This document shows, one piece after another, positions 52,612 through 62,116 of a DNA stretch of 64,000 nucleotides. The position numbers were made by a program, and so were the translations under genes. Numbering within the stretch: the stretch's first letter is position 1; each line of letters begins with the position of its first letter. Origin of the DNA: Rickettsia endosymbiont of Ceutorhynchus obstrictus. GTDB lineage: Bacteria; Pseudomonadota; Alphaproteobacteria; Rickettsiales; Rickettsiaceae. Below the pieces are notes generated by a model. It was not told the origin of the DNA and ran no database searches. It was given only the letters and a program-made list of their open reading frames with translations. Location: contig NZ_OZ032162.1 in NCBI RefSeq assembly GCF_964026565.1, positions 992,001-1,056,000 on the forward strand. Direction: 5' to 3'.

Positions 52612-53835
52612 TTAGTGAGCTGCCCATTTTATTTTCTTTAAATCTATTCCTTCCTGCATCATTTCCCAAAGGGGGCTTAACTCCCGTAACTTATTGATTT
52701 TTATGGTTATTAATTCTACTGCATAATCAATTTCTTCTTTAGTCGTAAATCTACCTATCCCAAATCTAATGGATGTATGCGCAAGCTCTTCATCAACTCC
52801 CATAGCTCGAAGAACATAGGACGGTTCTAAAGAAGATGAAGTACACGCAGAACCTGAAGAAACCGCTAAATTTTTAATAGCAAGGATAGTAGACTCGCCT
52901 TCAACACCGGCAAAGCTTAAATTTAAATTACCTTTATATCTCTTATCTTTATCACCGTTTAAATGCACATCTGAAATTTTTTTATTTATATTACTTAAAA
53001 ATCTATCAAACAAATAATTTACGTGTTCGAGGTCTTTGTGCATTTCATTTAAGGCTATTTCGGCGGCTACGCCGAGGCCCACAATTAAAGGAGTCGGTAA
53101 TGTTCCTGACCTCATTCCTCTTTCTTGTCCTCCGCCATTTATCAACGGCGTTAACCTTACTCGCGGTTTTTTTCTCACATATAACGCTCCGATACCTTTC
53201 GGACCGTAGATTTTATGACCTGAAATACTAGCAAGGTCAATATTATACTCGTTAACATTAATCGGGATTTTACCGAATCCTTGAGCGATATCCGAATGAA
53301 AAAATACCCCTTTTGCTCGGCAAATTGCCCCTATTTCTTTTAAGGGCTGAATAACCCCGATTTCGTTGTTAACCGCCATTACCGACACTAACATGGTTTG
53401 ATCGGTAATATTATTTTTTAACACCTCTAAATCTATTAAACCGTTTGTTTGAATCGATAAATAGGTAACTTTAATGCCTTCCTGTTCTAAGTGTCTACAC
53501 GCATCTAATACGCATTTATGTTCACTAACAACGGTAATAATATGATTTTTTTTGTTGCCATAAAATTTAGCTATGCCCTTAATAGCTAAATTATTAGATT
53601 CGGTTGCGCCGGAAGTAAAAATAATTTCTTTAGCTTCCGCGTTTATAAGCATAGCTATTTGTTTTCTTGCTTCTTCTACTGCTTCTTCTGCTTCCCAGCC
53701 GAAAGAATGACTACGTGAATGAGGATTGCCGAATTTAGTAGTAAAATAAGGAATCATTGCTTCCATTACCCTAGGGTCCATAGGCGTAGTAGCTTGATAA
53801 TCCATATAGATCGTTGATTTTTCCGCTTCGCTCAT
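52612..53835 (-). CDS. iscS: Cysteine desulfurase IscS
   Basis: PLP enzyme that takes sulfur from cysteine for Fe-S clusters and tRNA thiolation. The 407-residue protein has YMDYQATTPMDPRV at the N-terminus, the FTSGATESNNLAIKG motif, the PLP-Lys in SGHKIYGPKGIGALYVRKKPRV and the catalytic Cys in SSGSACTSSSLEPSYVLRAMG. The C-terminal ELSPLWEMMQEGIDL is the classic IscS ending that contacts IscU. It starts four bases inside the end of the preceding desulfurase gene. Confidence 0.96.
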   Translation of the reverse strand: MSEAEKSTIYMDYQATTPMDPRVMEAMIPYFTTKFGNPHSRSHSFGWEAEEAVEEARKQIAMLINAEAKEIIFTSGATESNNLAIKGIAKFYGNKKNHIITVVSEHKCVLDACRHLEQEGIKVTYLSIQTNGLIDLEVLKNNITDQTMLVSVMAVNNEIGVIQPLKEIGAICRAKGVFFHSDIAQGFGKIPINVNEYNIDLASISGHKIYGPKGIGALYVRKKPRVRLTPLINGGGQERGMRSGTLPTPLIVGLGVAAEIALNEMHKDLEHVNYLFDRFLSNINKKISDVHLNGDKDKRYKGNLNLSFAGVEGESTILAIKNLAVSSGSACTSSSLEPSYVLRAMGVDEELAHTSIRFGIGRFTTKEEIDYAVELITIKINKLRELSPLWEMMQEGIDLKKIKWAAH

Positions 53836-54950
53836 ATTAATTCCTGTTTATAAATTTCTTCAAACGCTTTAATAAAAATTTTAACGTCTTCCGGTGTTTC
53901 ATTATGACTAAACGATACTCTAATAGAAGAGCTTATTTCCGTCTCATTCAAACCCATAGCACTTAGCACATGCGATTTAGATACTTTACCCGATGAGCAG
54001 GCAGAACCGGAGCTAACAGAAATACCCCGCAAATCAAAAGCTATTAATTTTGCTTGACCATCGGTTTTAGGTACTATAATTAACGAGGTATTAGGTAACC
54101 TTGAAACACTCTGCCCTACTATTTTCACATTTTTATATTTACTTAAATATTTCTCTAATAACTCCTGTAACATCTTTATTTTCTTGTATCTATCTTCTAT
54201 TTCATCTGTTACTATTTCAGAAGCAAGACTGAAACAGGCAATTGCTAAAACATTTTCCGTACCGGAGCGTATATTTTTCTCTTGCCCGCCGCCAATCGTT
54301 ATCGGCGTAAGTATATTTTTTGAGCTAGCAATTAATGCAGAACTACCCTGCCCCGCACCTATTTTATGCCCTGAAATTGTGCAAAAATCTAAGCCTAAGC
54401 TTTTGATATTTATTGGTATTCTACCGAATCCTTGCACGCAATCACTATGAAAAACCGCACCATATTTTTTAACAATCACAGCAATCGCCGCTATATCCTG
54501 AATAACACCCGTTTCATTGTTGGCAAGCATTATAGAAACTAGCTTTTTATTATTCTTACTTTGAGATAGCAGATTTTCTAGGTTTTCTAAATCAATAATA
54601 CCGTTATAGTCAACTTTTATTACTTTGATGTTAGGAGCATATTTTACATGATTAAAAATCGATAAATGCTCAATAGCCGAAATAAAAATATCTCCGTCAT
54701 AATAATTTTTTATTACTAAATTATTGCTTTCAGTACCCGAAGAAGTAAAAATAATTTCATATTCTTTTGAATTTATCGTTATCCCGACCGAGTTTGCTAT
54801 TTGCTCCCGCGCCTCTTCTACTATTTTTCTAGCTAACCGCCCTTGTATATGAATAGAAGAAGGATTTAAAGCGCCCTCTATTAAACTTATCATTAATTCC
54901 TTAACTTGCGGCTCTGTAAAAGTAGTAGCGTTATGATCCAAGTATAACAT
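53832..54950 (-). CDS. Second cysteine desulfurase (NifS/IscS-like)
   Basis: A 372-residue paralog of IscS with intact catalytic features: LYLDHNATTFTEPQV, FTSSGTESNNLVIK, the PLP-Lys in SGHKIGAGQGSSALIAS and the Cys in SVSSGSACSSGKVSKSHVLSAMG. It lacks the C-terminal IscU-contact ending of the adjacent IscS and is shorter. Placed between the Rrf2 gene and iscS with a four-base overlap onto iscS. The adjacent tandem pair is a known rickettsial arrangement; the division of labour is not known to me. Confidence 0.92.
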   Translation of the reverse strand: MLYLDHNATTFTEPQVKELMISLIEGALNPSSIHIQGRLARKIVEEAREQIANSVGITINSKEYEIIFTSSGTESNNLVIKNYYDGDIFISAIEHLSIFNHVKYAPNIKVIKVDYNGIIDLENLENLLSQSKNNKKLVSIMLANNETGVIQDIAAIAVIVKKYGAVFHSDCVQGFGRIPINIKSLGLDFCTISGHKIGAGQGSSALIASSKNILTPITIGGGQEKNIRSGTENVLAIACFSLASEIVTDEIEDRYKKIKMLQELLEKYLSKYKNVKIVGQSVSRLPNTSLIIVPKTDGQAKLIAFDLRGISVSSGSACSSGKVSKSHVLSAMGLNETEISSSIRVSFSHNETPEDVKIFIKAFEEIYKQELI

Positions 54951-54957
54951 ACTTTTA

Positions 54958-55404
54958 TTACATAAATTTTGATTTGTTATAATTATTTAAAACAATATCG
55001 GCAATAGATATTTTTTCAAAATAATTACGAATATGGCTAGTAAGACCTAACCACAAATGATGTGAATTGCATTTTACTTTATTAGGCATACAAGCCTTTG
55101 TTGAGTCTTGGTTTGTTAATTTTTGATAACATTTTGTCATTTCGATATTCTCGTCTACCGCGTCCATAATGTTGGAAATTTTTATTTCATTCAATGTAGT
55201 ATTAAAAACATATCCGCCCTTAGGACCCTTAATCGATTTTACTAAGTTAGCTTTTTTAAGCTTGGCAAAAATCTGTTCTAAATAATTAACGGAAATATTT
55301 TGTTTTGAAGAAATTTCAGCTAAAGTAATAGGTTTATCGGTTGACCGCAAAGCCATTTCTAAAATAGCCATCACCGCATACCGACCTTTGGTTGTTAGCA
55401 TCAT
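54958..55404 (-). CDS. Rrf2-family transcription regulator (IscR-like)
   Basis: A 148-residue winged-helix regulator. The N-terminus MMLTTKGRYAVMAILEMALRS and the recognition region ISVNYLEQIFAKLKKANLVKSIKGPKGGYVF are typical of Rrf2/IscR. Three cysteines in the C-terminal half (near residues 92, 105 and 112; spacing C-x12-C-x6-C) could bind an Fe-S cluster, though the spacing differs from E. coli IscR. As first gene of the isc group it probably autoregulates the cluster. Confidence 0.9.
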   Translation of the reverse strand: MMLTTKGRYAVMAILEMALRSTDKPITLAEISSKQNISVNYLEQIFAKLKKANLVKSIKGPKGGYVFNTTLNEIKISNIMDAVDENIEMTKCYQKLTNQDSTKACMPNKVKCNSHHLWLGLTSHIRNYFEKISIADIVLNNYNKSKFM

Positions 55405-55441
55405 ATAATATTCCTTAAAAATTTAAATTATTTATAAATTA

Positions 55442-55476
55442 ACTCCAACTATGGATAAGAATTATCCATAGTTCGC
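55442..55476. repeat. Short palindrome TATGGATAA-GAA-TTATCCATA, copy 2
   Basis: Ten-base arms CTATGGATAA / TTATCCATAG with GAA between, at 55449-55471, about 45 bases upstream of the Rrf2 start. Matches 10864-10900 over about 35 bases with few differences. It could be a small repeat unit or, here, an operator-like site. Confidence 0.65.
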
Positions 55477-55599
55477 CTTAAATTAAACTACAATATCATA
55501 CTAATTTAGTAAAGTATTATAATTTAATTATTTATTAATATTAATGAAAAAATTAATTTGTGAATGCAAGTTATTGCTGCATGGGGCGAGATCAATTAA

Positions 55600-57006
55600 C
55601 TATTTATAAGCATAATTAATATTTCTTCTAGCAAGACCTATATTTTTTAAACGCTCGTATACTTTTTCAAATACTTGCTTAGGTAAGGTGTTTGAGGTAG
55701 TAATTTGGAGAAATTTATCATCTTTTAATTTAATAAAAAAAGACGGCTCGTAAAATTCCGGTCCGTCAATTTCCCTAGAAATTTTTATAAAATAACCGAT
55801 TATGTGACTATTATAATAATCGCATTTACTAATCATTTTTTTTGCTATTTTATTAATATAAATATCTGTTCTAACGGTATAAGTAAAAGCAAGAGCAATG
55901 CCGAGCATCAGGCGTTGACGGTGACTAAAAGGAATATCGGAAGATAAAATAAATTCCGAAACGAAATTTGCTCTTAGAGTTTTATCGATATTTTTATTAT
56001 ACTGCGCCAGCATAATTGCCAGTTCTATGGTGATAAGCGTCGTAGCATCAGGATTAATTAAAAGATATTTTATTGCTTCAACATATTTATCAATTTTACA
56101 AATATCTTTATCAAATTTTACTAATTTTTTTACTCTCTCATAAATAATATCTTTTTTCTGTTCATGGTAGGGAAGCGAATCAAATCTAACCCCTTCTTTC
56201 AAACCGTAATTTGAAATTATTATTTTTTCTGGCGAAAACACCTTAATCATCGACTTTACTACTAAAACAGCATTATAATTAATAGCTTTTTGTTCATAAT
56301 AACTTAGTTTTAGTTTGTCAATGTGAGATAATTTTTCAAGATAAAATTCAAACTCAGCTCGGTTTATTTCAAAATTATGTAAATTTTTAAGGGGATAATT
56401 GATAGATTCCATATATAAACGACCCATCAACCTTAAAGCTCCGCCGATTAAATATAAATTAGGATAATGTTTCTCTCCGAATTCTTCTTTAATCATTTTA
56501 GTAATCGAATGAGTATCAAAGTTACTACTAGGAATAACTTTTGTACCTAAAGGCAAAGACTTTAATTTACCGACCTTTTTATTTTCAATTTGCGCAAGCT
56601 CAAGACTTCCTCCGCCTAAATCTGCCACCACCCCGAAAGCATCGCTTATGCCTGAAATCAAACCGGCAGCAGTTAAATAAGCTTCTCGCTCGCCGGAGAT
56701 AATTTCAATATCTATATTAAATTTCTTTTTAATTATTTCCTTAAATTCTTTAGCTTTGGGGTGACCTCTAAGTATTGCGGTAGCAACGCATTGTATGTTA
56801 CTAACGGAAAGCCTAGTAAAAATATGAATAAGATATTGTAGTGACAGGTAAGTTTGATGCTTGATTTCTAAATTGTCTAGATCGAGTAAATTTATAATAT
56901 AACTTTTAAATTTATAATTAAAAATCTCAGGAGCTCCTAGTTCATCACATTCATAAACTACGGCCCTTACGGCATTAGAACCTATATCAATAATAGCTGA
57001 ACGCAT
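55600..57006 (-). CDS. Ppx/GppA family phosphatase
   Basis: A 468-residue member of the exopolyphosphatase/pppGpp phosphohydrolase family. The ASKHA fold is clear: SAIIDIGSNAVRAVVYE (phosphate 1), AYLTAAGLISGI and the VADLGGGSLELAQI loop (phosphate 2). The C-terminal half resembles an HD-like helical domain (FSHRQRLMLGIALAFTYTVRTD). Hydrolysis of polyphosphate or (p)ppGpp is the expected activity, so a stress-signalling role is likely. It lies nine bases after virD4, as part of that transcript. Confidence 0.9.
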   Translation of the reverse strand: MRSAIIDIGSNAVRAVVYECDELGAPEIFNYKFKSYIINLLDLDNLEIKHQTYLSLQYLIHIFTRLSVSNIQCVATAILRGHPKAKEFKEIIKKKFNIDIEIISGEREAYLTAAGLISGISDAFGVVADLGGGSLELAQIENKKVGKLKSLPLGTKVIPSSNFDTHSITKMIKEEFGEKHYPNLYLIGGALRLMGRLYMESINYPLKNLHNFEINRAEFEFYLEKLSHIDKLKLSYYEQKAINYNAVLVVKSMIKVFSPEKIIISNYGLKEGVRFDSLPYHEQKKDIIYERVKKLVKFDKDICKIDKYVEAIKYLLINPDATTLITIELAIMLAQYNKNIDKTLRANFVSEFILSSDIPFSHRQRLMLGIALAFTYTVRTDIYINKIAKKMISKCDYYNSHIIGYFIKISREIDGPEFYEPSFFIKLKDDKFLQITTSNTLPKQVFEKVYERLKNIGLARRNINYAYK

Positions 57007-57015
57007 GTTTATATA

Positions 57016-58797
57016 TTATTTATTCGTTTCAGCAGAAATATTTTCCGTTTCTGCCGATATTTCTTCGGAAGATTCACTATTTGCTTTAGGATCATAAGGC
57101 ACTTGAGTAGGTACAAATGTAGGAGGTAATAACCTACTGGTAAAAAACTTATCCTCATAATATTTAATCTTACGAGATTTTATAGGAGGAAAAGACTCTA
57201 TTAAAACAATCTGCTCATCCTTCGGTAACTGTATTACTTCTTGAGGTAAAAGTAAAGCTCTTTGAACCTGTGATACATTTTGCGTTCTAGTCGAAATATT
57301 AAGATCGAAAAATATAGGTTTACTAAATGATCTTTGTTCTACTGTTTTATTACCGACAAGTTGCGATATTAAATTAGCCGTTTCGTAGTTATTAGCCGCA
57401 AAAGTAATTCGATATGTAGCATTTGATAAAAACGAATTCATGCCGGCATCTTCATATGTTCCTTTGAGCTGCTGAGTATCCTGAATAATCAAAAATAACC
57501 GAACTCTGTATCCTCTAAAAAAAGCAATACCGGCTTTAAACGTATCCATTTTGCCGAGCGTCGGAAATTCATCTAATAAAAACATCACGCCGTACGGCTC
57601 TTCCTTAAGATCGGGCATTTTTCGGCTTAAAAATTCCGTAGCTTGTTGATAAAATACCTGCATTAATTTCTGCAAACGCTGGATATTATCAGGAGTAAGA
57701 CCGACATATATCGTGGTTTTTTTTCTTTTTAATTCTTGGATATTAAAATCGGAGGAAGCAGTAGCGGCATCAATCAACGGATTTGCCCATAATTCAAGTG
57801 AAGAGTTCATTGTAGAGATAACACCGGAACGTTCCTTATCGGCTTTCTGCAAAAACGCCGCAATATTCATATATGCAACCGGATGTATTACTTTACCTAA
57901 AGTATCAAGTACCACCGCTAAATTATATACTACGTCATCACTGCGCATTGTTCTAACTACTTCTCCGAAGGATTTAGTCTTATTCGGATCGGCAATTAAA
58001 TATAGCGTTACCCCCAAGAATAAGCTGCGTGCTTCGTTATTCCAAAAATCTTTTTCCGGCATAATGAGGTTAGAAATTTTTTGGACGTCATCAACCATTT
58101 GACCGGGCTTAGTACTAACCCAATCTATAGGATTATAACAATGAGTTACGCCATCGGGATTTGACGGCTCCCAGACAAAAACCGCTTGCCCTTGCTTTTG
58201 CCGCCATCCGCTAGTTAAACCGTGATTCTCAAGCTTAATGTCATGTACGACTATCGAATCACTCCAAAATAACAAATTAGGAATTACAAATCCGACACCT
58301 TTTCCCGATCCTGTCGGAGCAAATAACAGGGCATGCTGAAACCCGTCGGCAACAAAATAACCTCCACTATCAACTCCTATTAACATACCTTTTTTGGCAC
58401 GAAGACCCGCAGCTTCAATATCGCTATAGTTTGCCCAACTTGCATCACCGTATACTTTTTCTTGCTGTTTAAAAAACTGTAATGCCTTTATTCTGTCAAA
58501 ATTTTTAATATAAAAAATTATGACAATTGCCGAAGGAGCAAGAAGAGATACTATTAATTTTAATTTTAAATAGTTATAATCCGTAAATTTTAATTGTCCC
58601 CATACATTGATAAGCCAATAAGCCCATTTATAAGCAATATTTATAGCATTTACATTTACTCCCAGACCGCCAAGTTCATTAGTAGAAATTGCAACAAAAA
58701 CTCCGCTTACCCATAATGTACAAAAAATAACAATCGGATGAATTATGGCATGACCGAATATATTTCTGGTAACTTTAAGTATCTTATACCACTCCAT
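57016..58797 (-). CDS. virD4: Type IV secretion coupling protein VirD4 (RvhD4)
   Basis: Hexameric inner-membrane ATPase that recruits substrates to the secretion channel. The 593-residue protein has two N-terminal membrane helices (residues about 17-37 and 81-98), Walker A APTGSGKG (160-167), Walker B FLLDEFPTLGKM, and the VirD4 motif GLTPDNIQRLQKLM. The C-terminus is a short acidic Ser/Glu tail. All key motifs are intact. It ends the virB7-B11/D4 series and is separated from virB11 by a 417-base repeat field. Confidence 0.96.
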   Translation of the reverse strand: MEWYKILKVTRNIFGHAIIHPIVIFCTLWVSGVFVAISTNELGGLGVNVNAINIAYKWAYWLINVWGQLKFTDYNYLKLKLIVSLLAPSAIVIIFYIKNFDRIKALQFFKQQEKVYGDASWANYSDIEAAGLRAKKGMLIGVDSGGYFVADGFQHALLFAPTGSGKGVGFVIPNLLFWSDSIVVHDIKLENHGLTSGWRQKQGQAVFVWEPSNPDGVTHCYNPIDWVSTKPGQMVDDVQKISNLIMPEKDFWNNEARSLFLGVTLYLIADPNKTKSFGEVVRTMRSDDVVYNLAVVLDTLGKVIHPVAYMNIAAFLQKADKERSGVISTMNSSLELWANPLIDAATASSDFNIQELKRKKTTIYVGLTPDNIQRLQKLMQVFYQQATEFLSRKMPDLKEEPYGVMFLLDEFPTLGKMDTFKAGIAFFRGYRVRLFLIIQDTQQLKGTYEDAGMNSFLSNATYRITFAANNYETANLISQLVGNKTVEQRSFSKPIFFDLNISTRTQNVSQVQRALLLPQEVIQLPKDEQIVLIESFPPIKSRKIKYYEDKFFTSRLLPPTFVPTQVPYDPKANSESSEEISAETENISAETNK

Positions 58798-58812
58798 TAA
58801 TATTCCTATTTT

Positions 58813-58941
58813 TATACTCGAATGATTTTAAAAATTGCTCTTTCATTTTATCAGGGACTCGTGTGCTCACTTGACTCAAGTGTACGCTGCGCGCACTCAC
58901 CCTTCAAAATAAAATTCAATTCTTAAAATCATTCGAGTATA
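58813..58941. repeat. Second RPE-type palindromic element downstream of virB11
   Basis: A 129-base element with inverted ends TATACTCGAATGATTTT / AAAATCATTCGAGTATA. On the minus strand it reads RIEFYFEG and similar peptide. The same element, itself interrupted, occurs at 60223-60496. Distinct from the FRQDEFK-coding type. Confidence 0.75.
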
Positions 58942-58954
58942 CCTAAAATTATTT

Positions 58955-59210
58955 TGTCTTTCGATGTCATTCAGAATTCGATGTCATTCCCGCGCAGGCG
59001 GGAATCCAGAAAAATTATAGTCATCCTGAATTTATTTCAAGATATTTTCGTATTAGATGCTGAAACAAGTTCAGCATGACAAGAAAGCCTAGATTCCCGC
59101 CTTTAGCTAGAATGACACCCTTTTTATGGCAATTTCTAATCCATGCACAACGCCCCGTTTTCGCGGGAATGACATCGAATACGTTTAACCTATCGACACA
59201 ACAACCCAAT
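58955..59210. repeat. Palindromic element between virD4 and virB11
   Basis: Stem gatgtcattcccgcgcaggcgggaatccag mirrored by tagctagaatgacac and cgcgggaatgacatcg, enclosing the catcctgaatttatttcaa and gctgaaacaagttcagcatga hairpins. Ends degenerate. With 58813-58941 it fills the gap. Confidence 0.75.
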
Positions 59211-59214
59211 ACAC

Positions 59215-60219
59215 CTAAATCATACTTTCGGCACTTTTATTTTTCTTATAATACACCTCGGAAACGTATCTTTTTCCGCCGCTACCACGCTTTAATTGTA
59301 CTACGATATCGACCACGGTTAGAATATATTTTTTTACCTCTTCAGGCGGCATACCAAGATCTGCTTGCATAACCATTAGCTTCATTTGTTCTATCGCCAT
59401 AGCCGGACTATCGGCATGCAGAGTTGATATAGAACCGGGGTGACCGGTATTAATTGCCCGCAAAAAACTAAAAGCTTCCGCACCTCGTAGCTCTCCGACT
59501 ATAATTCTATCAGGTCGGAGCCGTAGGCACGCTTCTATTAAACTTTGCGTATTAACATTAGCACGACCCTGCCCGCCTTTAGAAGAAAGTAAATGTACTT
59601 TATTAGGATGTTTCGGCAATAACACTTCTCTTGCATCTTCTACCGTAATTATTCTCTCTTCTATCGGTATTTCACCAAGAGCCGCATTAGTAAAAGTAGT
59701 TTTACCGGTAGAAGTTCCGCCGCTAATAATAATATTTTTCTTTGAAATCACCGCATGTCTGACAAATTCTTTTATCTTTTTTTCTGCTAAGTAATTATTT
59801 AGAATTCCTTCATTTTCGTCTATTATTGCTTCAGTAACGGTTGCATCGAAAGCCCCCATTTTAGCATATTCATCTAATGAAAGATTCATAGTACTACCTT
59901 TCCTAATCGAGTAGATAATTTGTCCTATCTCACAAGCAGGCGGGAATACTATTTGAATACGATAACCATTCGGCAAAGAAGCTGAAAGCAACGGTTTTTC
60001 TTCAGAAATAATTTGCTCTGTAGATTGCGCAACTAAACGCCCCAGCGACATAAGATGCTCAAAATCAAGGTCGGGTATTTGCTTAGAATATATTTCTCCT
60101 TTCTTTTCAACCCAAACTTCCCCCGGTTTATTAACCATGATCTCATTAATACCTTCCTCGGCAAATAAATCCTTAAAGGGCAATAAAAATGTTTCTAACG
60201 CAGCAAATTCATCTGCCAT
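59215..60219 (-). CDS. virB11: Type IV secretion ATPase VirB11 (RvhB11)
   Basis: Hexameric traffic ATPase of the inner membrane. The 334-residue protein has the N-terminal domain with INEIMVNKPGEVWVE, Walker A GGTSTGKTTF (167-176), the Asp box ERIITVEDAREVLL, Walker B-like LRPDRIIVGELRGAEAFSFLRAINTGHPGSISTLHADSP, and the His box. It is intact and of normal length. The upstream 383 bases, containing nested palindromic elements, separate it from virB10. Confidence 0.96.
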   Translation of the reverse strand: MADEFAALETFLLPFKDLFAEEGINEIMVNKPGEVWVEKKGEIYSKQIPDLDFEHLMSLGRLVAQSTEQIISEEKPLLSASLPNGYRIQIVFPPACEIGQIIYSIRKGSTMNLSLDEYAKMGAFDATVTEAIIDENEGILNNYLAEKKIKEFVRHAVISKKNIIISGGTSTGKTTFTNAALGEIPIEERIITVEDAREVLLPKHPNKVHLLSSKGGQGRANVNTQSLIEACLRLRPDRIIVGELRGAEAFSFLRAINTGHPGSISTLHADSPAMAIEQMKLMVMQADLGMPPEEVKKYILTVVDIVVQLKRGSGGKRYVSEVYYKKNKSAESMI

Positions 60220-60222
60220 ACA

Positions 60223-60496
60223 TATACTCTTTTGCTTTCAAGAATTGCTCTTTCATTAGACTTCTTGCATAACTTGCTTCTAAGGGTAATTTGTACGTCA
60301 ATCCGGTACTCGCATCCTCACGTACGTTAGAGTACGCTGCGGTGCTGCGTTCCGTGTTTCCTTCAAATTCCTCCTTATTAGCTACGTTATGCAAGAAGTC
60401 TATTTTATCAAGGACTCTTGTACTTACGTACCAAGAGTACGCTGCGTGCAGTCGCCCTTCAAAATAAAATTCAATTCTCGAAATCATTTGAGTATA
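60223..60496. repeat. Nested RPE-type elements between virB10 and virB11
   Basis: The outer element (as at 58813-58941) is interrupted at about 60258-60402 by a different palindromic unit with inverted ends TAGACTTCTTGCATAAC / GTTATGCAAGAAGTCTA. Removing those 145 bases leaves about 129, the length of the uninterrupted copy. The apparent 100-codon frame on the minus strand here (60209-60511) is repeat sequence and not a gene. Bases 60497-60602 show nothing else recognisable. Confidence 0.8.
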
Positions 60497-60602
60497 CCAT
60501 TCGTATTTCAAGAATTGAGTATTATTCCCGTGATCAAGTTGCTATATGACAGGGGTAGCCCATGAAAAATTGCTTTTGTACATTTAATTTCAGAATTTGG
60601 TA

Positions 60603-62027
60603 TCATTTCATTAACCTTGATTTTAATAATACAGCTTTCGGAAATTTATAATCTTTATTAACATATATTTTAATCGCGGTTCCCTGGTCAATAGTGGTAG
60701 TCGGCTTAAACTCCTGCTGGCTTATCATATCTTTAACCGTATTAGTTACATCAGTAAAAGCTTGAGTAGATGCTTGCTGTGCTTGTGTCGGAGCAGAAGC
60801 GGTAGTAGCCGTAGTCAATAAACTTGCAGCAGCCGAGTTAACCGCTTGCACCAATGCCGCAAGCCTTTGAGCCGCAGTATTTGCCGTTGCCGGATTTTGT
60901 GCGGTAGTACAGCTTTGACTCATGGAAGAATAAGCCGCCGAAGTTGTATCGGTAATAGCACCGAGTACGCTAGTACAAATCATTACAATCCTTACATCTT
61001 CAGTCATACCGGTATTAGCAGCATTTGATTGAGCTATATTTTGTATTTGCGTCGCAACAGCACTATTCGCCGCCGCAGCTTGTGAGTTAATAGGCGGTGC
61101 AACTACTTTGTCAAGAGCATTGGCAAATGCAATATTAAAGGCTGACTGCAATATAGAGTTAGCAAAACGTTCTTTAAATTTATTATCCACCCTTCCTTGA
61201 GTTCCTTTTCTTCCTAAATTATCTACGGCAATAGCGTCAAACTCTATAGTGTAACCATTAGTAAGGTCTATTCTACTCCATATTACGGAAATTCTGCCGT
61301 AAGTTTCCGCTGAAGCTCCATAAGTTCCAAAAATCTTTGATCCCTTTGGAATTAAAGGAACTTTACCTTTTTCCGAAAATACATCTCTACTAATCACCGC
61401 TCTTACTTCACCGCCAAAGTCGCTATTTATAGCCGTTTCTAATACTGCATCAATTATTTTACCTCTCCCAAGAACAAAATTCATGTCGCCACGATCTTTA
61501 AAAGTCGCTTCTTGCGTCACTTGTTCCGGAGTTTTTTTAACTTCCGTCCCCCCGATTAATACTATAGAAGATTTTCTTTTTGCTTCACGACGTTGTTTTT
61601 CTGCATCACTATCGACTAAATTTGACGGAGCAGACGGCAAAGAAAGAGAGGGAGGTAGCGGCGCTTTATCTTTGTCTTCCACCGGAGTAGGCAAAACCGG
61701 CGGCGCTACTACTACAGGCGGCGGAGGCGGAGCAGCCGGCGTCTCAAGTTTAGGAGGTTCCGGTAATTTAGGAATTTCGGGAATATTATCCTGAACATCT
61801 TGAGCCGGTTTTGCAATATTAACAACAGGCGGCACCGAATCCTGAGAATCATCCTTTTTATTACTAAAGAAAAGATAGAAAAATATATATGCAAAAATAC
61901 CACAAATTATCACTAAAATAGCGATACTTTTGTTAAAGCTAACGGAAACTTTAGAAAGCTCTTTTTGAACCTCGGGTAACTCGGTCGCTGAAGAATTAGG
62001 GTTATTAATATTTTGCTCTTCGGCCAT
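60603..62027 (-). CDS. virB10: Type IV secretion channel protein VirB10 (RvhB10)
   Basis: Spans both membranes and links the energised inner complex to the outer-membrane pore. The 474-residue protein has a cytoplasmic N-terminus, one membrane helix (residues about 33-53, IAILVIICGIFAYIFFYLFF), a Pro-rich periplasmic stretch (residues about 66-130), and a TrbI-like beta-barrel domain (FVLGRGKIIDAVLETAINSDFGGEVRAVISRDVFS ... KIFGTYGASAE). The antenna region is Ala/Thr-rich. Length and order are typical. Confidence 0.95.
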   Translation of the reverse strand: MAEEQNINNPNSSATELPEVQKELSKVSVSFNKSIAILVIICGIFAYIFFYLFFSNKKDDSQDSVPPVVNIAKPAQDVQDNIPEIPKLPEPPKLETPAAPPPPPVVVAPPVLPTPVEDKDKAPLPPSLSLPSAPSNLVDSDAEKQRREAKRKSSIVLIGGTEVKKTPEQVTQEATFKDRGDMNFVLGRGKIIDAVLETAINSDFGGEVRAVISRDVFSEKGKVPLIPKGSKIFGTYGASAETYGRISVIWSRIDLTNGYTIEFDAIAVDNLGRKGTQGRVDNKFKERFANSILQSAFNIAFANALDKVVAPPINSQAAAANSAVATQIQNIAQSNAANTGMTEDVRIVMICTSVLGAITDTTSAAYSSMSQSCTTAQNPATANTAAQRLAALVQAVNSAAASLLTTATTASAPTQAQQASTQAFTDVTNTVKDMISQQEFKPTTTIDQGTAIKIYVNKDYKFPKAVLLKSRLMK

Positions 62028-62116
62028 AATTAAATTTGTGTTATTATATTAATTTTAAATGCTTTTAAGGTATACTACTCGATTAACTTGAAAAGCTGTC
62101 ATTCCGTGGCTTGACC

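Noticed and set aside
60209..60511. Open frame of 100 codons on the - strand upstream of virB11
   Set aside because: It consists almost wholly of nested palindromic elements (same peptide as at 58813-58941) and overlaps the virB11 start.
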